From: Comamonadaceae bacterium
GTDB lineage: Bacteria; Pseudomonadota; Gammaproteobacteria; Burkholderiales; Burkholderiaceae_C
Reading direction: 5' to 3'
Length of the DNA stretch: 10,330 nucleotides
NCBI GenBank assembly: GCA_947469815.1
Contig: CANIRI010000055.1
Span: 1 to 10,330, forward strand
This document shows, in pieces, positions 1-6,942 of the stretch. The translations under genes were made by a program, and so were the position numbers. The notes below the pieces were generated by a model. It saw only the letters and a list, made by a program, of their open reading frames with translations. It searched no databases and was not told the DNA's origin. Position 1 is the first letter of the stretch. Each line of letters begins with the position of its first letter.

Positions 1-963
1 ATTCGAAAAATCCAGCAGCGTCGTCAAAAACGTGGCACTGGCCACGGGCTTTTCACCGCGCGCTGCCAGCACCGCCAACGCCGTACCCAACATGGTGCCG
101 CCCACGCAAAAGCCCAGTGCGTTGATCGCGCCGTCGCCCTTGGATTTGGAACCGATGGCGCGGGTGACCTCGATGGCGCGGATCACCGCATGCTCCATGT
201 AATCGTCCCAGGTTTTCTGGGCCAAGGATTCATCGGCGTTGCGCCAGCTCACCACAAAGGTGCGGTGACCCTGGGCCACGGCGTAGCGGATCAGCGAGTT
301 CTCGGGCTGCAGGTCCAGGATGTAAAACTTGTTGATGCAGGGCGGCACGATCAGGAAAGGCTTCTCAAAAACCTGCGATGTGAGGGGCTTGTACTCCAGC
401 AGCTGGAAGAGATCGTTCTCGAACACCACCGCGCCCTCGGTGGTCGCCACGTTCTGCCCCACCGTGAATACGCTCTCGTCGGTCATGGATACATGGCCCT
501 GGCCCAGATCGTGGATCAGGTTTTGCAGCCCTTTGGCAATGCTCTGGCCCTGGGTCTCGATCGCCAGCTTTTGGGCTTTTGCGTTGAAGGCCAGAAAGTT
601 GCTGGGCGCGCTGGCCGCTGCCCACTGCTCCACCGCAAACCGCAGACGGGCCACCGTCTTGGCATCCGCCTGCACGGCGTCGACCAGACCGGCGAGCGCG
701 CGCGTTTGGATCAAATGCGCCGCCGCCGCGTGCGAGGCCAGGGGGTTGTGCGCCCAAGCGGCGTCGGCGAAGCGCCGGTCGGTGCTGATGCCGGTGGCCT
801 GGGGGCCCATGGCCATCAGGGAGGTGATTTGCTCCTGGAAGTCGGCTTGCACCGCCGCCAGTTTGGACGGCTCCATCTGCATAGGCGGCATGTGGTCAAC
901 CAGTTGTCGCCAACCAGCGAATAAGGCCTCCAAAGGCTGGGAGGCCGGGGAATCAACAGGCAT
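1..963 (-). CDS. phaC: Class I poly(3-hydroxyalkanoate) synthase PhaC, N-terminal 321 residues (cut by window edge)
   Basis: This enzyme polymerises 3-hydroxyacyl-CoA into PHA at the surface of cytoplasmic storage granules. The frame stays open from the ATG at 963 to the left edge, giving 321 of the roughly 560-600 residues usual for class I synthases. It shows the PhaC N-terminal domain, then the family signature PPCINKFYILDLQPENS (from about residue 207). The lipase-like box GFCVGG follows, with the probable catalytic cysteine at residue 286. The catalytic Asp and His would lie beyond the edge. The start is well supported: AAGGAG at 974-969 sits 5 bases before the ATG. A near-perfect inverted repeat lies just upstream of that Shine-Dalgarno. 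The gene runs in the same direction as pgeF; a pgeF-then-phaC order is known in other Burkholderiales such as Cupriavidus, but here a small opposite-strand gene lies between them. No break or frameshift is seen. Confidence 0.97.
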   Translation of the reverse strand, partial: MPVDSPASQPLEALFAGWRQLVDHMPPMQMEPSKLAAVQADFQEQITSLMAMGPQATGISTDRRFADAAWAHNPLASHAAAAHLIQTRALAGLVDAVQADAKTVARLRFAVEQWAAASAPSNFLAFNAKAQKLAIETQGQSIAKGLQNLIHDLGQGHVSMTDESVFTVGQNVATTEGAVVFENDLFQLLEYKPLTSQVFEKPFLIVPPCINKFYILDLQPENSLIRYAVAQGHRTFVVSWRNADESLAQKTWDDYMEHAVIRAIEVTRAIGSKSKGDGAINALGFCVGGTMLGTALAVLAARGEKPVASATFLTTLLDFSN

Positions 964-978
964 GCATACTCCTTGGGT

Positions 979-1001
979 TTGCCCCGAGTATCTCAGGGCA
1001 A
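979..1001 (-). promoter_or_regulatory. Inverted repeat/hairpin in the phaC leader
   Basis: The arms TTGCCC and GGGCAA enclose a second paired block (GAG/CTC) around a 3-base loop, with one C/A mismatch between the blocks, so nine pairs in all. It ends 4 bases before the phaC Shine-Dalgarno (974-969). It could be an mRNA hairpin that affects ribosome access or a protein operator. No T-run follows on either strand, so it is not a standard terminator. The structure is visible; the role is inferred. Confidence 0.5.
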
Positions 1002-1059
1002 GCATGGGCTTTTCTTACGAAGCCGGCGCATGGGGCGCTATTCACACACAAATTTGCCT

Positions 1060-1371
1060 ATGTACATCGTTCCGTTCGTGTGGCTGTACGTCGCTTTCAT
1101 GATGGCGGTGGCCGAAGCCACCAGCCCGATTGGCACGCTTTTGGGCGCGGCCATCACCTTCGTGCTCTACGGGCTGCTGCCGGTGGGGCTGATTCTGTAT
1201 TTCATGGGCTCTCCGGGGCGCAAGCGCGCCAACCGGCAGGCGGAGCAGACGCAAGACGATGCGGGTGCAGCCCCACCAGGGGTGGCTAGCGACTCAAGCC
1301 AGGGCGATGGCAGCAGCCATGCGGCCGCAGACCCCATCGCGGCGGAACGAGAAAAACCGCGCGGGCTGTGA
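1060..1371 (+). CDS. Small two-helix membrane protein, function unknown
   Basis: This encodes 103 residues. Two hydrophobic segments, about residues 3-20 and 24-50, are separated by a short polar turn (AEATSPIG). A basic patch (GRKRANR) and a low-complexity, probably disordered hydrophilic tail follow. The tail would face the cytoplasm by the positive-inside rule. I recall similar short proteins with the AEATSP turn in Burkholderiales but know no function. An in-frame ATG at 1030 would add ten polar residues; 1060 is preferred because the hydrophobic segment then starts at once, although neither start has a clear Shine-Dalgarno. The last 25 codons (from 1294) are antisense to the end of pgeF. 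The gene sits between pgeF and phaC but points the other way, so it is not part of their transcript. Confidence 0.65.
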   Translation: MYIVPFVWLYVAFMMAVAEATSPIGTLLGAAITFVLYGLLPVGLILYFMGSPGRKRANRQAEQTQDDAGAAPPGVASDSSQGDGSSHAAADPIAAEREKPRGL

Positions 1372-2076
1372 CACCGTGCACCACGCGGGCGATCCTTCGT
1401 TGCCATAAATTGCCTGCACCCCCGCAGCCTGCAAGCGCTGGCGCGCCAGTGCGGGCAAGTCGGCCAGCCATTTGCCTGGGCGCAAGACGCTGAAAAAGGC
1501 TGCGGCAGCCGGATCCACCGCCACAAAAGCCTGCCGTACGTCGTCGCCCACCTCGAATACCTGCGGGCCGATGCACGGCCCCAACCAGGCCAGCAGTTCC
1601 CCCGGTGCGGCATCCATGGCTGCCACACCCCGCTCGACCACGCCTGCCCCCCCGGCACCGGCCAGCCCTCGCCAACCGGCGTGCAGGGCCGCCACCTGCT
1701 CTCCCGCCTGGTCACACAACAAAATTGGCAGGCAATCGGCCACCTGCGCGGTACAGGCCAGTCCGCTTTGGCGGGTCTGCGCGCCGTCGGCCTGCACGCC
1801 ATCGGGCGTATCGGCGCGCGCTGCAATAACCTCAAACCCGTGCACCTGGTGCAGAAAAACCGGGCGCGCGCCCAAGGACGCGCCCAACTGCGACCGGTGA
1901 GCTGACACCCGCTGCGGGTCATCGCCCACGCGCTCGCCCAGGTTGAAGCTGTCAAAAGGTGCCAGGCTTTCGCCACCGGCGCGGGTAGTACAGACCGCCC
2001 GAACGCGGGCAGGCGCTGGCCACTGCGGGCGCAGCCAATCGGGGTCTGGCCGGTCGATCAATGGGGGATGCTCCAT
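1294..2076 (-). CDS. pgeF: Peptidoglycan editing factor PgeF (YfiH/laccase-domain family)
   Basis: PgeF/YfiH proteins are cytosolic enzymes that clear mis-made peptidoglycan precursors carrying L-Ser instead of L-Ala. Relatives also show purine nucleoside phosphorylase-like activity. The 260-residue length is normal for the family. The metal/active-site motifs are present in order: FLHQVHG (H76, H79), ADCLPILL (C115) and ALHAGWRG (H132). GPCIGPQ and the C-terminal FFSFRRDG block follow. The ATG at 2076 is chosen because the protein then starts just before the conserved domain; an in-frame ATG at 2118 would add 14 unlikely residues. No clear Shine-Dalgarno is seen at either. The upstream neighbour, on the other strand, is the ABM-fold gene, so the usual partner rluD is not adjacent. 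The 3' end overlaps the small membrane protein gene antisense by 78 bases. Confidence 0.93.
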   Translation of the reverse strand: MEHPPLIDRPDPDWLRPQWPAPARVRAVCTTRAGGESLAPFDSFNLGERVGDDPQRVSAHRSQLGASLGARPVFLHQVHGFEVIAARADTPDGVQADGAQTRQSGLACTAQVADCLPILLCDQAGEQVAALHAGWRGLAGAGGAGVVERGVAAMDAAPGELLAWLGPCIGPQVFEVGDDVRQAFVAVDPAAAAFFSVLRPGKWLADLPALARQRLQAAGVQAIYGNEGSPAWCTVSQPARFFSFRRDGVCGRMAAAIALA

Positions 2077-2163
2077 GCGGCACAGCATACCCAAAGCCCT
2101 CGGCCGGGGGCACGTCATCCCGGCCCGTTACCATCCCGCCAGAGATTTATAGGAAAGCCCGCC

Positions 2164-2466
2164 ATGATTTTGGAAATTGCCGACATCCGCATCCACACCG
2201 GCCAAAACGCCGCATTTGACGAAGCCATTGCCCGCGGCCTGCGCACCGTGGTCTCAAGCGCGCACGGTTTTCGGACTGCGTCTGTGCACAAATGCATGGA
2301 AACCCCGGAACGCTATGTGTTGCAAATCCAGTGGGACACACTGGAAGACCACACAGTGGGTTTTCGGCAATCGGAAGCGTTTACCCAATGGCGTGGCATC
2401 GTGGGGCCGTTTTTCGCTGGGCCGCCGCTGGTTGAACATTTCCAAGTGCTGCTCGACGGCGTGTAA
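2164..2466 (+). CDS. ABM-fold (antibiotic biosynthesis monooxygenase-like) small protein
   Basis: This encodes 100 residues and looks like a single dimeric alpha+beta barrel (ABM, Pfam PF03992) domain. It has an N-terminal strand (MILEIADIRI), a helix rich in Ala/Arg, the strand YVLQIQWDTLEDH and the typical later segment around SEAFTQWRGIVGPFF. Members include cofactor-free monooxygenases, heme-degrading enzymes and many proteins of unknown role, so the substrate cannot be given. The start is supported by AGGAAA at 2151-2156, 7 bases before the ATG. It is the first gene of a plus-strand trio: the Nudix gene begins 15 bases after its stop and the exonuclease fusion follows 11 bases after that. 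The 87 bases to divergent pgeF must hold both promoters, but I could not pick convincing ones. Confidence 0.8.
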   Translation: MILEIADIRIHTGQNAAFDEAIARGLRTVVSSAHGFRTASVHKCMETPERYVLQIQWDTLEDHTVGFRQSEAFTQWRGIVGPFFAGPPLVEHFQVLLDGV

Positions 2467-2481
2467 GCAGCGGACCGGTTG

Positions 2482-3021
2482 ATGCGCATACCCATTCAGC
2501 ATTGCAAATCCTGCGGCGCGTCCACGCGCTACCGGATACCCGACGACGGCGACACCAAAGAGCGCGCCATCTGCAGCGCCTGCCATCTGGTGCATTACGA
2601 AAATCCTTTGAATGTAGTGGGCACGATACCGGTATGGGGCGCGCAGGTTTTATTGTGCAAACGCAACATCGAGCCGCGCAAAGGCAAATGGACGCTGCCG
2701 GCTGGCTTCATGGAGCTGCAAGAAACCACGGCCGAAGGTGCCGCACGCGAGACGGTTGAAGAAGCCGGCGCGCAGTTCACCATGGGGCCGCTGTTTTCGC
2801 TGATCAATGTGGCACGTGTCGGGCAGGTGCATTTGTTTTACCGTGCAGAACTGACCAGCGACGCGTTTGACCCGGGTACCGAGACGATGGAAGCGCAGCT
2901 GTTCCACGAGGCCGATATTCCCTGGGGGGATCTGGCGTTCCACACGGTGCAGGAAACCCTGCGCCGCTTTTTCGCTGACCGCGCCGCGGGCCACTTCGGC
3001 TTCCACGCCCTGGATATTTAA
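2482..3021 (+). CDS. Nudix hydrolase with N-terminal zinc ribbon
   Basis: This encodes 179 residues. An N-terminal zinc ribbon with two CxxC pairs (C8/C11 and C31/C34) leads into a Nudix domain. The Nudix box G-x5-E-x7-RE-x2-EE-x-G is complete: G75, E81, R89, E90, E93, E94 and G96. The acidic residues would bind Mg2+ and drive hydrolysis of a nucleoside diphosphate linked to some group X. The ribbon-plus-Nudix layout matches a group (Nudix_N_2) often annotated as ADP-ribose or NADH pyrophosphatase-like, but the substrate cannot be read from sequence. The ATG at 2482 follows directly on an in-frame TTG (2479); either could serve, and the Shine-Dalgarno is weak. It lies 15 bases after the ABM gene and 11 bases before the exonuclease fusion, so the three are probably co-transcribed. 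Confidence 0.92.
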   Translation: MRIPIQHCKSCGASTRYRIPDDGDTKERAICSACHLVHYENPLNVVGTIPVWGAQVLLCKRNIEPRKGKWTLPAGFMELQETTAEGAARETVEEAGAQFTMGPLFSLINVARVGQVHLFYRAELTSDAFDPGTETMEAQLFHEADIPWGDLAFHTVQETLRRFFADRAAGHFGFHALDI

Positions 3022-3032
3022 AGGCGGCGCCC

Positions 3033-4436
3033 GTGCTGCCCTGCTACGTTCTGCTGGATCTGGAGACCACCGGCGGCAACGCCACGGTTGACCGGATCAC
3101 CGAGATTGCCGCCGTCCGTGTCGAGGATGGCATGGAGGTGGCGCGCTGGAGCACGCTGGTCAATCCTGGTGTGCGCATTCCGCCCTTTATCCAAAGCCTG
3201 ACCGGCATAAGCGACGCCATGGTGCAGACCGCCCCGGCGTTTGACGAGGTGGCGCGCCAGTTGCTGGACTTTTTGGATGGGGCGGTTTTGGTTGCCCACA
3301 ACGTGCGCTTTGACCACGGTTTTATCGTCAACGAACTGCTGCGCCTGGAACGCAAGCTGCAGATCAAAACTTTGTGCACGGTGCGGCTGTCGCGTGCGCT
3401 CTACCCGCAATTCAAGAGCCACGGGCTGGATGCGATTCTGAGCCGCCACGGTTTGCAGACGGTGGCACGGCACCGGGCCATGGGCGATGTCGAGGTGGTG
3501 CTGGCCTGGCTGGCTATTGCGCGCGCCGAGCTGGGCGAAGAAGCCCTGCAAGGGGCGGCGCAACAGCTGCTGCTGGGCAGCGCCAGCCTGCCGCCGCAAC
3601 TCGAAACCGCGGTGCACGACATCCCCGACACGCCCGGGGTCTACCTGATGTACGGCGAAAGCCCCTTGCCGCTGTACATCGGCAAGAGCGTCACGATGCG
3701 CAAGCGGGTGCTGTCGCATTTCCAGGCCTCGGCGCGGGTGGCCAAGGAGATGCGGCTGGTGCAAGAGGTACGGCGGGTGGAATGGCGCGAGACGGCGGGC
3801 GAGCTGGGCGCGCTGTTGCTGGAGTCCCGCTTGGTCAAAGAGATGCAACCGGTTTTGAACCGGCGCTTGCGCAGCGAAAAGCAGCTGTGCGCCTGGCGGC
3901 TGGCGCTTGATCCGGCAACGCGACCCTTGCTGGAATTGGTACGCATGGACGCGGTTGACAGCGCCGAGGTGGGCCAGCTCTTTGGCGTGTACCGCTCCAA
4001 GCGGCAGGCGCTGGAGTCCTTGCGCGAACTGGCTACGGCGCACAGCCTGTGCCCCCAAGCATTGGGGTTGGAATCCGGCAAGGGTGCTTGTTTTGCCAGC
4101 CAGATCGGGCAATGCAAAGGCGTGTGCGCCGCGCGTGAAAGCACCGGCGTGCACCACCTGCGACTGCAACTGGCCCTGGCAGCGCAGCGGCTGAAGGCCT
4201 GGCCCTACCCTGGCCGCGTGGGCTTGCGCGAGCACGATGCCCGCAGTGGCCGCACCGACGTACACATCTTCGACCAGTGGTGCCATCTGGCCACAGTGCA
4301 CGACGACCAGGCTCTGGAGTCCGTGGTGCAGACCCGCAGCGACGATGCGCCGCTGGCCTTTGATTTGGACACCTACCGGCTGCTGCTCAAGCGCCTGTCC
4401 AGCGCATCGCAGGGTACGGTGTTCCCGCTGGATTAG
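3033..4436 (+). CDS. DnaQ-type 3'-5' exonuclease fused to a UvrC/Cho-like GIY-YIG nuclease
   Basis: This encodes 467 residues with two nuclease modules. Residues 5-170 form a DEDDh exonuclease like the DNA polymerase III epsilon subunit: LDLETTG (D9, E11), HNVRFDHGF (D94) and HRAMGDVE (H147, D152). Residues about 197-285 form a GIY-YIG domain as in UvrC and Cho: PGVYLM (Y204), YIGKS (Y215), MRKRV (R223) and a glutamate in LLLESRLVKE (E264), followed by LNRRLR. The C-terminal part has four cysteines (340, 353, 361, 365), including QIGQCKGVC, which resembles the cysteine cluster of UvrC. A role in DNA repair is likely: an incision by one module and end trimming by the other is an inference. The start is GTG, supported by AAGG at 3021-3024, 8 bases upstream. 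It is last in the trio and its stop overlaps the rnr stop antisense. Confidence 0.92.
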   Translation: MLPCYVLLDLETTGGNATVDRITEIAAVRVEDGMEVARWSTLVNPGVRIPPFIQSLTGISDAMVQTAPAFDEVARQLLDFLDGAVLVAHNVRFDHGFIVNELLRLERKLQIKTLCTVRLSRALYPQFKSHGLDAILSRHGLQTVARHRAMGDVEVVLAWLAIARAELGEEALQGAAQQLLLGSASLPPQLETAVHDIPDTPGVYLMYGESPLPLYIGKSVTMRKRVLSHFQASARVAKEMRLVQEVRRVEWRETAGELGALLLESRLVKEMQPVLNRRLRSEKQLCAWRLALDPATRPLLELVRMDAVDSAEVGQLFGVYRSKRQALESLRELATAHSLCPQALGLESGKGACFASQIGQCKGVCAARESTGVHHLRLQLALAAQRLKAWPYPGRVGLREHDARSGRTDVHIFDQWCHLATVHDDQALESVVQTRSDDAPLAFDLDTYRLLLKRLSSASQGTVFPLD

Positions 4437-6709
4437 CGCTTTTTGCGGCTGCTTTGCTTGACCGCGGCCTTGCGTGCGGTGCGTTTGCCTGCGGGCGCTG
4501 CGGCCGGCTCGGACCCGCGGGCGGCGGCACGGGCCGCACTGGCCGAGCGCTTGCCTGGCACCTTTGCCGAAGCCTTGGGGGCAGTTGCTCTTTTGGGCGT
4601 TGGGCGGGACGATGTGTCGCCGCGATCGCTGCCTTTTTCCGGTATGACACGACCGGCACCGGCCAGCTCGTCGGGCACCAAGCGGAAATCGATTTTCCGG
4701 CCGTCCAGATCGACGCGGCTGACCTGGATACGAACGCGGGTGCCAATGGCATAACGCATACCGGTGCGCTCACCGCGCAACTCCTGGCGGGCCTCATCGA
4801 AACGGAAGTATTCGCCGCCCAATTCGGTGATGTGCACAAGGCCTTCGACGTACATAGCGTCCAGCGTGACAAACAAGCCGAAGCTGGTGGCGGCACTCAC
4901 CACGCCGCCGTATTCCTCGCCCAGGTGCTCGCGCATGTATTTGCATTTCAGCCAGGCTTCCACATCGCGGCTGGCCTCATCCGCGCGGCGCTCGTTGGCG
5001 CTGCAATGCAAGCCCGCAGCCTCCCAGCCCTGGCCTTCGGCGTTGGACTTTTTCGGTTTGATGGCCGGATCGGCCACTTTGGATGCCAGACTTTTTTCTA
5101 AGCGCCGCGCCAGTTTGGCGTGTGCCTCGCCCGGCGTGGGCAGGGTCGGCAGGCGGTATTTATCTTTTTCTAGGACCGCCTTGATAACCCGGTGCACCAG
5201 CAGGTCGGGGTAGCGCCGGATCGGGCTGGTGAAATGGGTGTAGGCGTCAAACGCCAGCCCAAAATGCCCGCTGTTGTGCGGCGTGTAAATCGCCTGCTGC
5301 ATGGAGCGCAGCAGCATGGAATGAATTTGTGCGGCGTCGGGCCGGTCTTTGGTGGCCTGGGCAATGTGCTGGAACTCACCGGGCTTGGGGTCGTCACTGA
5401 TCGTCAACCCCAGGCCGATGGCTTTGAGGTAGTTGCGTAAGATTTCTTTTTTCTCGGGCGTAGGACCCTCATGCACCCGGAACAGGCCGGGGTGCTTGCT
5501 CTGCGCGATGAAGTCGGCGCTGCAAACATTGGCCGCGAGCATCGCTTCTTCAATCAGTCGGTGCGCCACGTTACGGGTGCGGGGAATGATTTTTTCAATC
5601 CGGCCGTTGTCGTCGCAAACGATCTGGGTCTCGGTGGTCTCGAAGTCCACCGCACCGCGTTTTTGGCGCGATGTCAGCAGAGACTGATAAACCCCGTGCA
5701 GATTCAACAGATGCGGCAACAGGGCTTTGCGGCGGGTGGCTTCGGGGCCGCGTGTGTTGCCCAGAATAGCGGCAACTTCCGTGTAGGTGAGACGCGCCTG
5801 GCTCCACATGACCGCCGGGTAAAACTGGTAGGCCTGCACCTCGCCGTCCATGCTGATGAACATGTCGCAGACCATGCACAGGCGCTCGACCTCGGGGTTG
5901 AGCGAGCACAAGCCGTTGGAGAGTTTTTCCGGCAGCATAGGAATCACGCGTCGAGGGAAATACACGCTGGTGGCCCGGTCATAGGCGTCGATGTCAATGG
6001 CCGAACCGTTTTCCACGTAGTGGCTCACATCGGCAATCGCGACCAGCAAACGCCAACCTTTGACCGCGCTTTTGCCGCGGCCTTTGCTGATCGGCTCGCA
6101 GTAGACGGCGTCGTCAAAATCACGCGCGTCCTCTCCGTCAATCGTGACCAAGGGAATATCCGTCAAGTCAACGCGATCGGCCCAATCCTGCTCGCGGACC
6201 TTGTCCGGCAAGGTGCGGGTCAGCGCCAAACAGGCAGGCGAAAATTCGTGCGGCACGCTGTACTTGCGCACGGCAATTTCGATCTCCATCCCCGGATCGT
6301 CCACCTCGCCCAGCACCTCCTTGATACGGCCTACCGGTTGACCAAAAAGCGCTGGCGGTTCCACCAGTTCAACTACTACCACCTGGCCGACCCGCGCAAC
6401 GCCAGTGGCGCCCTTGGGGATCAGAATGTCTTGTCCATAGCGCTTGTCTTCGGGAGCGACCAACCAGACGCCGCTCTCGTGCAACAAGCGGCCAATGATG
6501 GGCTGGCTTGAGCGTTCGATGATTTCCACAACCCGACCTTCGGGGCGGCCTTTGCGGTCGCTGCGCACGATACGTGCCTTGACGCGGTCTTTGTGCAGCA
6601 CAGCGCGCATCTCGTTCGGTGGCAAATAAATGTCAGGCGCGCCGTCGTCGCGCGAAACAAAGCCGTGGCCATCGCGGTGTCCAAGGACTACGCCTTCTAT
6701 TTCATCCAA
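4433..6709 (-). CDS. rnr: Ribonuclease R (RNB-family 3'-5' exoribonuclease)
   Basis: RNase R degrades structured RNA 3' to 5' and takes part in rRNA, tmRNA-linked and mRNA turnover. With a TTG start at 6709 it has 758 residues: cold-shock domains at about 5-60 and 70-145, then the RNB catalytic domain at about 178-510. The RNB domain contains DGEDARDFDDAV (metal-binding D191, D197, D199, D200) and FTSPIRRYPDLLVHR. An S1 domain follows at about 598-678, then a Lys/Arg/Ala-rich basic tail. The N-terminal helix-turn-helix segment of E. coli RNase R is absent: the first cold-shock domain begins right at the start. Upstream in-frame codons run antisense through tRNA-Leu and are not credible. The first in-frame ATG would cut into the first cold-shock domain, so TTG is the best guess; no Shine-Dalgarno is visible. 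The gene converges on the exonuclease fusion with a 4-base overlap. Confidence 0.93.
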   Translation of the reverse strand: MDEIEGVVLGHRDGHGFVSRDDGAPDIYLPPNEMRAVLHKDRVKARIVRSDRKGRPEGRVVEIIERSSQPIIGRLLHESGVWLVAPEDKRYGQDILIPKGATGVARVGQVVVVELVEPPALFGQPVGRIKEVLGEVDDPGMEIEIAVRKYSVPHEFSPACLALTRTLPDKVREQDWADRVDLTDIPLVTIDGEDARDFDDAVYCEPISKGRGKSAVKGWRLLVAIADVSHYVENGSAIDIDAYDRATSVYFPRRVIPMLPEKLSNGLCSLNPEVERLCMVCDMFISMDGEVQAYQFYPAVMWSQARLTYTEVAAILGNTRGPEATRRKALLPHLLNLHGVYQSLLTSRQKRGAVDFETTETQIVCDDNGRIEKIIPRTRNVAHRLIEEAMLAANVCSADFIAQSKHPGLFRVHEGPTPEKKEILRNYLKAIGLGLTISDDPKPGEFQHIAQATKDRPDAAQIHSMLLRSMQQAIYTPHNSGHFGLAFDAYTHFTSPIRRYPDLLVHRVIKAVLEKDKYRLPTLPTPGEAHAKLARRLEKSLASKVADPAIKPKKSNAEGQGWEAAGLHCSANERRADEASRDVEAWLKCKYMREHLGEEYGGVVSAATSFGLFVTLDAMYVEGLVHITELGGEYFRFDEARQELRGERTGMRYAIGTRVRIQVSRVDLDGRKIDFRLVPDELAGAGRVIPEKGSDRGDTSSRPTPKRATAPKASAKVPGKRSASAARAAARGSEPAAAPAGKRTARKAAVKQSSRKKR

Positions 6710-6713
6710 GGCG

Positions 6714-6744
6714 TTGTGGGGGGTGGGGGGTGTTTTGATACAAT
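6714..6744 (+). promoter_or_regulatory. Probable sigma-70 promoter of tRNA-Leu
   Basis: The -10 box TACAAT lies at 6739-6744. A -35-like TTGTGG lies at 6714-6719, with a 19-base spacer. Transcription would start near 6751, about ten bases before the mature tRNA. The spacer is mostly two G6 runs (6718-6723 and 6725-6730) split by one T. The -35 box lies only 4 bases from the proposed rnr start codon on the other strand. Confidence 0.55.
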
Positions 6745-6761
6745 CTCTCTCTTTCCTGAAA

Positions 6762-6846
<85 letters not shown>

Positions 6847-6915
6847 TCCATACCGCGGCAATAACGCTGCATTGTCAGACAAATTTCCCGGGAATTCATT
6901 TTTGTTAAGCGGCTT

Positions 6916-6942
6916 GGTGTCGCAGCCCTTGAAGGCTACACC
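6916..6942 (-). other. Stem-loop covering the rimO stop codon
   Basis: GGTGT (6916-6920) pairs with ACACC (6938-6942), and AGCC (6924-6927) pairs with GGCT (6934-6937). This gives nine pairs with a 3-base bulge and a 6-base loop. The rimO stop (6938-6936) lies inside the stem. No T-run follows on the minus strand, so it may be an mRNA 3'-end structure rather than a terminator, or chance. Confidence 0.3.

Noticed and set aside
190..1102. Plus-strand open frames (190-924, 329-1102) opposite phaC
   Set aside because: The minus strand carries an intact PhaC with a Shine-Dalgarno and catalytic motif; the plus frames show no family features.
3018..4301. Long open frame on the minus strand (427 codons) opposite the nuclease fusion
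   Set aside because: Its translation is rich in Gln, His, Arg and Ala with no recognisable motif. The plus-strand gene has two complete catalytic signatures. This is a GC-rich antisense shadow.
4454..6511. Plus-strand open frames (4454-5101, 5471-6511) opposite rnr
   Set aside because: They lie antisense to conserved RNase R domains, lack motifs and reflect codon bias.
6881..6903. Palindrome TTCCCGGGAA followed by ATTTTTG, considered as a tRNA-Leu terminator
   Set aside because: The palindrome has no loop; allowing one leaves only about five weak pairs, and the T-run does not follow directly.
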